Shown here one piece after another: positions 12,410 to 22,900 of a DNA stretch of 64,000 nucleotides. The first letter of the stretch is position 1, and the number at the start of each line of letters is the position of its first letter. The DNA comes from Macrolepiota albuminosa. Lineage: Eukaryota; Basidiomycota; Agaricomycetes; Agaricales; Agaricaceae. The position numbers were made by a program, and so were the translations under genes. The stretch lies in assembly GCA_027475525.1 (NCBI GenBank), contig JAMWFC010000044.1:1489340-1553339 (forward strand), read 5' to 3'. The notes under the pieces are model-generated. The model ran no database searches. It had not been told where the DNA came from and saw nothing but the letters and a program-made list of their open reading frames with translations.

Positions 12410-12928
12410 TTGAGATACTTAGGTTACCAGCTATCTTTAGCTGTTTTCCTCTTCTTAGAGTTTTTTAAAACTTTTTCTCTATTACTAAAATTGCTTGCAA
12501 CTTTATCAGTAGGCTGGCCACTAGTGCTATGTCATTATTTATATTTTTTACTATTACTAGATTGTGACTATTTAGTCAGTTGCAACTATCACAACAGTTT
12601 TCAGTTGTCTGATACTACTATAAGTGACTACTCTCTTTACAACAACTACATTGTTTACAAAGTCCAAGGTTACTTTGTTTTCACATATAAATAGCATACT
12701 AATTATCATGTCATAGCGATCAAAATTTGCTATATCTCTATAATTAACATCTCCAATATTTTAATTCTAACTTCTGCACCACACTGCATTATAGCACAAT
12801 TATCCACAGTACTCAACTGGAGCATCAATAGCTCCTCTAGTTTATAAACACCAATAGTATTAACATGAGCAAACTGGAGTGTAATATCTATTGTCATACT
12901 CTCTGAGTTTCATAAGGTTTGGGCTAGA
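12410..12928 (-). pseudogene. Ty3/gypsy protease remnant (element A/B family)
   Basis: On the minus strand the sequence matches the retropepsin region of element B: the part encoding FDRYDMI, then ENKVTLDF, corresponds to FDRYDMILG and RNKVILDF in B, and the upstream stretch corresponds to the segment after the catalytic DSG. It is AT-rich, with most CpG lost. An LTR relic of another family abuts its right edge at 12929. Confidence 0.6.
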
Positions 12929-13512
12929 TGCTGTAAGGGCGACCTCTACACAGCTGGCAAAGGAAGATCCAAAGTGTATTAGAGTATGTACTGATAATAT
13001 CATAAGAACTACTCACCTGGCAGAGGGAGATCCAAAGAGAACAGGTCTAGGGATTTCCTATGCCAGGTTGGACACTTCTGGGGCTTCTAAAGCATGGGAA
13101 ACAACTGTACAATACAACAAAACCTTAAAAACTCAAAAATTGACTAACCAAACAACTGTGCAAACAAGGTAGGAAAACTCCGGACTTTAGAAGTCAGAAA
13201 GACAAACTCTGGCTTATATAAGCAGTCTGGAAGCGGTGCTGAAGGGCCCACACTTGTCTGAATTTAGAAGTCAGAAAGACAAACTCTGGCTTATATAAGC
13301 AGTCTGGAAGCGGTGCTGAAGGGCCCACACTTGTCTGAATGGTAGCTAAAAAACCAGAGCATCTCAAGGGCTGAGGAGAGTAGTACTAACAGATAGTGTT
13401 GAAAAAATAGAAACAGTAAAATGAAATAATGTCAGAACAAATAAGAGAATGAATGAAGGGAGAGTGAAGAGATAAGGAGTGAGAAAAGGAAGAAATGAGG
13501 AGTCCCCTAACA
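12929..13512 (-). mobile_element. LTR relic of the element-D family
   Basis: 584 bp from TGCTGTAAGG to CCCCTAACA, clearly homologous to the 3' LTR of element D (42891-43412), including the shared stretch with TATATAAGCAGTCTGG. It contains a perfect 77-bp tandem duplication (13186-13339). No matching target-site duplication was found, as expected if the element to its right has been rearranged. Confidence 0.65.
13186..13339. repeat. Perfect 77-bp tandem duplication
   Basis: Copies at 13186-13262 and 13263-13339 are identical; one extra base of chance homology follows. It lies inside the LTR relic. Confidence 0.95.
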
Positions 13513-15430
13513 GATGTTTATTGATATCAATGTAAATCAAAAAGCACTATTTTTTCTCCAAAATAAACCATGATTATTGCAGCATCTTTGCTGCCTTCTG
13601 CAAAGTTATGTGTAGCAATACAAGAGTTGTGATGCTGCTCAATAATGTATTTGCAAAGCTCTAGGGGATTGAGAATATAGATATATCTACAAAAGGTAAG
13701 AAGTTCATCTTGTAAGCTCTACTCATTAGTAGAGCTAATGTAGTTCTGGTTATAGTGTTTTTGTTTGCTCTTTCTTGGTTTTTTTGTTGGATATTCTGGA
13801 TAATGTCAACTAGACTGAGATCTCTTTAAGTACTTGGAAAGCAAACAGCTCTGGATGCAGAAAGGTGATGTTGTCATTATCTCTGTTACAATTTGTTACA
13901 TTTAGTATATCTTTGAAAATACTATTGCTAGAACTTGCTACCAGGAGGCTTATAGTTTTCAGCTGTAATAAATGTTTATTTTGACTTTTAGTACTTATTA
14001 TATTTCTGACTTCTGTAATAGTATTGTATTACTGATGCAAAAGTATCTGAAATGGCCTAGTAGTTGCAATGTTCAAGGCATTTGAATAAACTTGATTGCT
14101 AGGCTTGTATGTGGAGGCTGAAATTTGTCTATAGTTGTAGAAATCCTTGGCTTTAGTGAGTTTTTCTTTCACCTTTTGTATTGTCTGCATCTAATCAACA
14201 AAGTTGTTGACAAATTCATTTTTTGACTGCTGTATGTGTAGTTTTAAAGCCTATCTAGAGATGATGACCCACATCAAAGAAGAATGGTGATACTTGTAGA
14301 AAAGTAGACATGATTGTTGTGCTAGAACTCCGCTTTCAGAAAGAGCTTATCTCAGTCATTCTGCTATTTATACTATTTCAATTCCTAATTGACATGTTTA
14401 GTTTGGCCATTTAACTGCAAGTGGTAGGCAGCAGAGATGTGAAGCTTCATGTAGAAGATAGTAGAGCTTCTAAATGAATTTTGCTGTGAACTGTGAGCCT
14501 TAGTCTGATACATATGCATCAAAAAGACTGTGGATCCTCTAGATATTTTTCCAGTACAGGCTGATAGTGACCCTTCTCTATACTTTTTTCAGACTTGTAA
14601 TGCAAGGAAAAGTCAAGGTTGGCCAGATAAAAAGATTACTAGACCTAGCCAGAGTGGAATGTTTTAGCCATCTGAAAGTATTCCAGATTTTTATAGTCTG
14701 TCTAGCTTGAAAACTATGCTAGACTTCTTTTAGGAAGTAGAACCACTCCTCTAAAGACTGGATGATTGCAAGCAGCTCTAGAGTAGGAAACAATAACAGC
14801 ATTACTCTTCTGTGTCTAAAGTTGTTTCCTATCTAAGCACTTGAGAAAGTCTCTATTTAGAGAGACAAGATTGACATTATACACAACATTTGGAAAGAAA
14901 ATCAAGCAGAAGCCTATAAAGATAGCATAGCCAACATTCAGAATGCTTCTCAGATGCAAAGTCTATATATACTAATGAGTATGGCCTACAAAATGGACTG
15001 CTCACATTTTATAGCTATATTGATGTTTCCAATCTCTCAGAGCTCTACAGACACATTGTTGAGCAGCATCATAGCTTCCATATCACTGAGCACTCTAGTC
15101 ACTTGAAAATGCTAGAACTGATATTCCAGAACTATTGATGGCTATAGATGTTGTAGTACATCAGTTGCTACATCAGCATCTGCAATCACTGCTTTCAGAC
15201 TAAGCCTTAGCATTGTTTTTCCTTCAGTCACCTCACTCTCTGACAATGCTTGCTAAATGCTGAAGCATAGCCTCTCTGAAGTTCATTGTAGAACTTTTGA
15301 ACACATACAAGTATAATGTTCAATGCTTGCTAAATGCTGAAGCATAGCCTCTCTGAAGTTCATTGTAGAACTTTTGAACACATACAAGTATAATGTTGTC
15401 ATAGTAGTAGTCAACCACTATAGTAAATAT
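13513..15430 (-). pseudogene. Heavily mutated pol relic of the element-D family (element C)
   Basis: Nucleotide-level similarity to element D, but AT-shifted. 13,560-13,780 matches the integrase zinc-binding region of D (around 44,210-44,350), 14,090-14,260 matches the integrase C-terminal region of D (around 43,920-44,060), a remnant of the integrase core (an AAYH..L.GQT-like reading) lies at about 14,400-14,450, and 14,600-14,800 matches RNase H of D (around 45,590-45,770). The block order differs from D, so this is rearranged or made of two insertions. A short stretch at about 13,915-13,990 is inverted relative to its copy near 44,375. No open frame remains. Confidence 0.55.
15244..15397. 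repeat. Perfect 77-bp tandem duplication
   Basis: Copies at 15244-15320 and 15321-15397 are identical, with mismatching flanks. Confidence 0.95.
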
Positions 15431-15719
15431 TTATATTTTGAAATGTAACTATCCTTCAAATTTAATCCATTTGTTAAAAATTAGTGTGGATTAGAAATAA
15501 CCTTTTTAAAACTTTAAAAAAGCCACAGAACTATCAGTAATACTTATTTCAAATATTATAGTATTTTTCTGAGAGCTTGGAAGTGACAGAGAAAGTGGCA
15601 AAAAGATGTTTCAGAACTATAATAGAGCAAGTAGTGGTGTTCTGAGGTTGTAGTCATTCAGGATTGGATTGATGCAGGTTGTGACATTCTTCTAATCACT
15701 TATTTACATCTTTACAGAA

Positions 15720-16315
15720 GCAAGTGTCATGACCTGCTTACTCACAACTACTGTGGATAACATCTTACAGAGGCTAAGCACATCAATAACAAGGCATAGC
15801 AGCATAGCATATGCAATCTGACCATTTTTAGCAATATCTAATAGCCACATATGGCAATAAACTAATATTATCAGTGATAGTACTAGCAATAAACAGAATG
15901 GCAGAAGATAGATGGTATTAGTCAATGAGCAATAATACTATTAGCTAATAGCAGAGCTTGGCATCAGGAATAATGAGAATTTTCTATGACAAATAGTTAA
16001 ATATTTCATCCTAGTGCTTGACATTGCTTAGTGCTTTTGCTGATTTAAACAGATAGCAGGCTTGTAGACCTTTTATTATATAGTTTAATAAATAGCATTT
16101 ACTTATATTCCTTCAAATGTACTGCTCTTTGATGATACTTAGCTATTTAGCAACAGTGAACTCATTCTAGTATAAATGCTTATTTTTTTGCCAATAGCTA
16201 ATCATCAAATCACATCAAATTGCACCTAGTTTACTAGCACTCTTTAATCATCTAGTTTAGATTGCTTATGTTCTCTTACTATTTTTATACATTGAAAGCC
16301 TATATTTATAGAACT
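15720..16315 (+). mobile_element. CpG-depleted LTR relic of the element-E family
   Basis: Aligns with the solo LTR at 7181 over several hundred bases, for example the stretches around ATATGGCAATAAACTAATAT and AGATGGTATTAGTCAATGAG, with a strong excess of C-to-T and G-to-A changes and almost no CpG left. The ends cannot be placed. Element B inserted at its right side. Confidence 0.6.
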
Positions 16316-16320
16316 ACATG

Positions 16321-16631
16321 TGTAACGAAGTTACAGGAAGTTGTGAGCTTAATGTTCACACTGCACAGAATCAGACCAGTCCGGTCTATTGACTATGTAG
16401 TACAAACACAAAATAAGCTGCTTTGTAAGCAGCAGGTAAAACTAATTATATACTAATGTAAATAATATTATATTATAATAAATATAATATAATATTTACT
16501 ATTATACAGTAAGTAAAGCTATGTGGCCAACAATGTAAATAATATTATATTATAATAAATATAATATAATATTTACTATTATACAGTAAGTAAAGCTATG
16601 TGGCCAACGCCACATAGTGGACTACGCTACA
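16321..16631 (-). repeat. 3' LTR of element B
   Basis: TGTAACGAAG...GACTACGCTACA. 311 bp, compared with 234 bp for the 5' LTR; the difference is exactly one 77-bp tandem duplication (16455-16531 and 16532-16608). Otherwise nearly identical to 27381-27614. Confidence 0.95.
16455..16608. repeat. Perfect 77-bp tandem duplication in the 3' LTR
   Basis: The paired LTR of the same insertion has a single copy, so the extra copy arose after insertion or during assembly. Confidence 0.95.
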
Positions 16632-16640
16632 CACCCCCCA
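16632..16640 (-). promoter_or_regulatory. Polypurine tract of element B
   Basis: CACCCCCCA on the plus strand, i.e. TGGGGGGTG on the element's coding strand, directly upstream of the 3' LTR. This is the expected site and composition of the plus-strand primer. Confidence 0.75.
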
Positions 16641-16676
16641 ATCAGACCGAGCTACGGTCTTGAGATAATACGACGG

Positions 16677-19600
16677 TCATGCCGTCGGTAAGTCAGGGAC
16701 GGGGGCAATGGGAGAGTCCCCAGGCTCCTGGAATGGATCGGCGGTCGCGTCGTCCATGTCGTAGTCGAGGAGTTCATCCTCGGGTGCAGGCGTGTAGGAA
16801 GTGCCCGAAGGCCCTGCTACTGGCAGGGAATCATCATAGTCTCGGAGGGAGGACAGTGTGAGATTGGGGTCGATGGTCGACCCCGGGACAGATGGTTGGG
16901 GATCAGGAAGATCCCCAGTGTCAGACGGGTACTGGCGCGTCCAGATCTCGCGGGCATGAATGTCTTGCCCGATGAAGAGGTACATCCCCTTGGTAAGCGT
17001 GTCGTCGTAAGCACGACGACTGTCCTGCTGCTGGAGCATCAGGCATTGACGATCACCAATGGTGGCTTCACGCCACCCATCCTACTGAGCGATGGACTGG
17101 GGTGTACCGTAGTGGTCGAGGCGTTGTAGCCTCTCATTGTTGATAGCGGCCGCCTCGTTGTAGAGCTGGCTGTCGCTGAAGAATAAATGGGCCAAATAGG
17201 TGACCCTATAAGTGTATGCATGGTCAGCCCAGCTGACCAGGATTTGATTATGAAGAAGGATGCGTAATGCGTCCGAAGTGGTGAACACAGAAGCTGACGC
17301 TTCCGGGATGTCCACAGCTCGAGCCTCAAAGTTAGGGTTGTCGGCGTGGAGGGGCACAAAGACTTGCCCCGTGGCCGCCTCGTACTCAGCCACGGCCTCT
17401 TTGTAGAGGCCTGGCCAGGTGAATACGTAGGCCAGGTACTTGTGTACCGTGGCCTTGGAGGCGCGGCTGGCGCTGAGGGCGCATACAAGCGCAAACCCAA
17501 AGAGGCTGCGCTAATGAATGCACATGGCACGGTCCATGGCCAGACCGGTCCATACGTTGGACGTCCCAGGACGTCCATAGAGAAGGGCGTATGAGCTCAG
17601 GTAGTCCAAAGCAAATGGTTGCTTTAGATCAGGGGGGGTAAGGCCGACGAAGGCAATTTTCCCTCCCTCTTTGCGGCGATAGAGCCGCGATGGCACAATC
17701 ATTCGCGGGACGTTCTCCCGCTCCTCTGGACTCGCGAAGGGTACCGCGATGGTCCTATACTTGACCTCGTCAAGTAAATGAGACATAGCTCTGTCTCGGG
17801 CAGTAGGGTGGCAGTTGAGCGCCACCCGCTTGAATTCGTTGAGCAAGAGGTAGCCCAACTGACGCTGACAAATTGGCGTAAACTGGTTGTTAACCAGTGC
17901 GTGAAGTCGGCGGACTTCTCGAGGACTGCGGGGAAACCCACGAGGTGCCACTTGGTACACCTTACTGTTGTGGGGCGTCGCCGCAGCGTTGCCCTGTTTA
18001 TCGTCCTCGAAGGACCTGGCTGCGCGGGCTTCTTGCCCGACGAAGATGGTATTGGTCATTGGCGACCAATAGAATTGGGGAGCTAACCCCGCGCCAAAGA
18101 ATGAGTTTTGGCGCTCAATAGTGTGATCTCGATAGATCACAACACCGAGTGCATCAGGGATGCGCCCGGTTTGGTCCTCGAGGAGGGCAGCTCCTTGCTT
18201 GGCGCTATCCTGCACCCGACGCTCCATCTTAGCTCGTCGATTGCTGTTGCGCCGTTCGTGCACCATACGTTGTGCCGCTGTCTTGTGCGGCACCGGGGAT
18301 TCCATACGAGCCTCTTCAGGCTCCTGATACCAATCGTCGTCAGAGGGCGGGGAGGGCAGCCTCTCCGGCTCTGACTTCTCAGACCGTGGGTCCATAGCCC
18401 ACACACACCGCGGGAGTCGGGCTGGCGGAGCCTCTACCAGTATGGTGGATAAGAAGGGGATGTTAGCCCCTGGGGCCCCTTTCGGGGCATCCTCGGGGAA
18501 GTGCACGTTGACGTAGGCATGCCCTTCCGGTTGCTTACCCCGACGATCCTTTTGGGGTAGTGAGGCCTTAGCCTTGGTGGGGCGTGTGCTCACGCCCCTG
18601 GAACTCTGCTCCCCAGAGTACGTGGTGGACACCACGGATACTGGTCGCGAAGACGCGACCTCAGATGTGCTGCTGGCGAGGCGCTGGATAAGCCGGGGGG
18701 TGGCTGGAGCAGGGACATCTTCATAGGGCAGGATGTCCCGTCCTAGGCCAGCCTTCCGGCTGGGGGCAGCAATGCTCGACTTAATCGAGCAGGAGGGCGC
18801 GTCCTCCACTCCTTGCCAACTGGAGTCGGTGTCCTGACTCGGGGGTATAGTCTGCCGCTTACGAGCAGCCGATAGGGCAAGGAGATCCATTTTGCACTGA
18901 GTGCACATATGATCCATGTCGTCCATCATCCGGCAGATGAGGACGACTGCCTCCGCATCGTGGAGGAATGATGACTCTGCAGGTACATCGTACCCGTTAT
19001 CTCCCAGACGTTGGAGAAGGGTAGCCAGAACTAAGTCCTGGTTGAGACTGGGCTTGACAGCCTGTGCTTTTCCTTTGTCACGTTGAGGACGCAACTCTTC
19101 TTCCGAGCTGGGCTCGGATTGGTGCGGCATTTCCAGCCGCTGTAGCAAGGAGAGCTTGGCCAAGCTCTCCGTCGGCGCATCAGCCGATGAACTGATGCTC
19201 CGTTCTGTATTGAGAGTTTCTGTACTCTCAATGGCCGCGGTGGCCTGCATGAGGGATGCTTTGCATCCCTCTAGATTGTCAATTGGTGCTGTGGTCGACA
19301 GGGAAATCGACCAGCCTCCCTTGGCTTGCAACTCATGCGAGTCGCTGTACTGGGGCATTGCGCCCCAAGCCCCCATCCAAGCCGGGGGGTACGGCATCAT
19401 TACGGGCACACCACCCATCCCAGGGTAGTGCACCGGGGCGGTAAACTGGGGAAAAGGATGTGTCCCTAGTTGCCCTGTTGCCAGTACGGGGGCAAGCTGC
19501 CTCCATGCCGACGCTGCTTGGGGGCTGACTAGTCCCCCGTAGGCCTGTTGCTGGGATTGGCCCTCGGTGTGATGTGGCGCATAAGCTCCCGGTACTGGTT

Positions 19601-19844
19601 GTTGGGGCTGATAGCCACCCACAGGTGTGTTCTGGGGCATGAAGTTGCCCTGCATGGATTGAAGTGGTGGATAGCCACTAATCACCGGCTGCTGCGGCAG
19701 GTAGCCCGCCGCTGGTGGTTGCTGCTGCTGTGGGAAGCCCACAGCTGCTTGCAATTGTCCCCACTGGGGCATATTTTGGGTCAGCAGGGGAGCCATCTGC
19801 CCCCCCCTTCAGCCGACGGTAAGACCGACGGCGCACACTCAAGG

Positions 19845-19876
<32 letters not shown>

Positions 19877-19903
19877 AGACGGGTCCACGGGCATGTTGTC
19901 CAT
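16677..19903 (-). pseudogene. Accessory ORF of element B between pol and 3' LTR (about 1,070 codons)
   Basis: Starts at ATG 19903, 82 bp after the integrase stop, with MDNMPVDPSE then a polyglutamine run. A slip at a run of seven G (19801-19807) shifts the frame, after which one frame continues to 16677, broken only by two TAG codons (17511-17513, 17082-17084). Residues 1 to about 170 are Q/P/G-rich and disordered. The middle is acidic/Ser-rich and charged, with one CTQC. The last 450 or so residues look globular (RRLHALVNNQFTPICQRQLG, then LDYLSSYALLYGRPGT, then HKYLAYVFTWPGLYKEAV). No family recognised, and no clear envelope features (signal peptide, transmembrane anchor). Element A keeps a relic at the same place, so the ORF is a stable part of the family. 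Role unknown. Confidence 0.75.
19845..19878. repeat. CAG/CTG triplet repeat
   Basis: About ten CTG units with one interruption, read as a glutamine run near the N-terminus of the accessory ORF on the minus strand. Confidence 0.9.
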
Positions 19904-19984
19904 GGTTGAGGGAAAAAGGTGAAAAAGAAATTTTGCCTTTTAAGACGTGTTTCAGCCAAGCTGCGATCGGCACTGCCAATCAAA

Positions 19985-22900
19985 TTAAGCGCCGGCACGC
20001 TTACTTAATTGATGTGGGCGCTTAACGCCCTTCAACTCCAAATAATGGTCAAGTGCCGCTAACTTGGAGCAATGGGAGTGTGGCTCCCATGTTGTGTCCC
20101 CCAGGGACCAACGTACTTCAAACTCGAGCGTGTTACGCTCAGTCCACCGGTGCCCAATTATGCACTCGACGAACCATTCGTCATCATCTCGAGCCCCAAA
20201 ATCATAGGGGCCTGGGGTTGCCCTGTTAGGGAACAGCGCATCGTCAGACGCGCTGTACGGTCGCAACAGCGACACATGAAACTTAGGAACGATGCGTCGT
20301 TCCTGTAATGCCAGAGGCAGCTCCAGCACGTAGTTGGAGGTACTTGGCTCTGCGTCTAGGACACGGTATGGGCCTACCCATTTCGGGCAGAGTTTACTTG
20401 CCCGTCCCTTTGGGAGCTTCAGATTACACGTTGATAGGTAGACCAACGCTCCTACTGCTATTGGCGGGTCCGCTCGCCTACGGTGATTGGCGTTTTTCGC
20501 CTGGAAGACTTGTGCCTCTATGATGGCGTCATGTGCTGCCGCGATGTTCTCCAGGGCCTGCCTGGCGAACTCGACAACTCCGCGGTGAGCCACCGTATCA
20601 GCACGAACTTCGTGCAGCATGGAGGGCAAGTACCCTCCGTTGAGTTCAAAGGGCGCATACCCTGTGGTATCTGAGATACTCGCGTTAATCGCAAACTCAG
20701 TGAGTGGACACCAGTCCACCCAGTCCCGTTGGTCAGGGCAAACAACTGCCCTCAGAATCTGACCTATACTGCGGTTAGCCCGCTCTGTCTGCCCATCCGT
20801 TTGAGGATGGAAGGACGTCGACATAAGGAGTTGCGCTCCTAGCAGTTTGTGGAGTTCTCTCCACCATTGAGACGTGAACTTCGAGTCACGGTCGCTCACA
20901 ATGGTGCTAGGCAGCCCATGCAGCCTAACGATCTCCCTCAGGTAGATCCATGACAGCTCCTTAGCCGTCAGCGTAGTTCGCACCGGTATGAGGTGCACCA
21001 TGCTCGTCATGCGGCATATGACTACCCAGAGGTAATCGAACCCTCTGGACTCGGGAAAGGGACCTACGAAGTCCATTCCGATTGAATCTCAGGGTTTCAC
21101 CGGCACGGGTAGCTGGTGTAGCTTCCCGGGAGAGGATCCAGGGGGCAACTTTGCCCTCTGACACGCTGCGCATGACACGCAAAACTTAGTCACTTCTTGG
21201 GCCATACGTGGCCACCAATACCATCTCCAGATGTAGCCCAATGTCCGGGCGGCACCAAAGTGCCCCACCAGGGCATGGGCCTGGTCCAAGACCCGCATAA
21301 CAATGGTTCGCGTATGGGGGAGGCATACCACTGCCACCCCTTGACGGTTCTCCGTCGTGATGAGTCCACCAGGCTCATGCCTGAACCGAGGATGGTTGTC
21401 AGGATTGGCAATTATCTCGGCGAAGAGAGAATCATCGCCATAGTCCTGCACCACCTCCTGCTGGAAGTTGTCATTGATCAGGCTAGGAGGCTGGGATGAA
21501 GGCAATTCGCCTTTGAGCATCTCCGCAAGCGTAATGGGTACATCGTGGCACTCGTGCTCTCTAGTGGACGCTGGGTCCACAGCTTCATGCTCCTTGAGCA
21601 ACTGGGCGGCTACGTCCCGCTCTTCACGCTGCTCTCTGAGGCGAGTGCTTTGCCTCCGTTCATCGTCACGCATAGCACGTACTTCCAGGACATGCTCCCT
21701 GAGCTCCTGGTATCGGTGGAGAGGTAAATCCTCTCCATCAGGGTCTATGCGGCAGTCTGCCTGCACATACTCATGAGGCTCGTGAGCCTCCCCAACTACA
21801 TCACTCTCAAAGTAGCGCAACAAGCAGTCTGCCACTTTGTTGAGTTCACCTTTAACATAGGTGATGTCGAACTGGTATCTCGACATGTAGTCTATCCACC
21901 ATCGCTGACGCGGCGACAAGTTCACCTGAGTTTTGAAGAACTCAAGGGCCTTGTGGTCCATTATGATGTGGATGGGATATCCCATCAGCTTATCCTCCCA
22001 TTTGAGGAGGGCTTCGAGTATGGCAAGAGTCTCCAACTCATGCACCGCATAGTTTTGCTGGGCTGTCGTGAACTTCTTTGACATGAACCCCACTGGGTGG
22101 CACGTCTGCCAGCTGCTTCCATGACCATACATGGCTCCGATGCCTGTCTTGGATGCGTCGCAAATGAGCCATATCGGCTCGTCCCGTCTAGGGTTGATTG
22201 GTCGAATCACCAGAGTCTTTGTACAGATCTGTTTGACCATCTCAAAGCACCGCTGGTGCAATGGCCTCCAATTGAACGGTGACCCGTTCTGTGTCATGGC
22301 CATAAGTGGCCCAGTATAGGCTGTGACATCGGGCAAGAAGCTCGATATGTAGTTGACAAGGCCAACGAAGCGTTGGATGTCATTGTAGTTTCGGGGCGTG
22401 CGCCACTCCCAAATACGATCGAGCTTGTCCTGATCAGGGTGGATACCCCGCTCATCTATGACATGCCCTAGGCAGTCTATACTCTGAGCGTAGAGCTCAC
22501 ATTTTTTCCACTTCAAGTACAACTTGTACTTGCGCAGTCATTCAAATACGACTCTGAGGTGCTGCTCATGCTCCTCCATAGTATCCGAGTAGATGAATAT
22601 GTCATCTAAGTAGACGTGCATGAAGCATCCTATTACGTCTCGGAAGATAGAGGTCATTAGCCTCTGGAAAGTTGCTGGAGCATTGCAGTCTCCAATCTGC
22701 ATTATATTGCTCGTGAACGTACCCATGATCGACGCAAATACGGTCTTGGGTACGTCCTCGGTGCGAATGCGCACCTGCTTGTAAGCGTCAGTAAGGTCAA
22801 TCTTTGAGCGATACTTCGCCCGAGCCACGTCTTCCCAGATCACCTCTTGATCTGGTAAAGGAGTTACATCCTTTATGGTATTGTCATTGCGCTGATGCGC

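Noticed and set aside
16455..16608. The 77-bp duplication as a functional LTR enhancer repeat.
   Set aside because: The partner LTR has one copy, and the same period occurs in unrelated sequences across the window.
16677..19903. An envelope gene, from its position after pol.
   Set aside because: No signal peptide, transmembrane anchor or cleavage motif; the composition is Q/P-rich and then soluble-looking.
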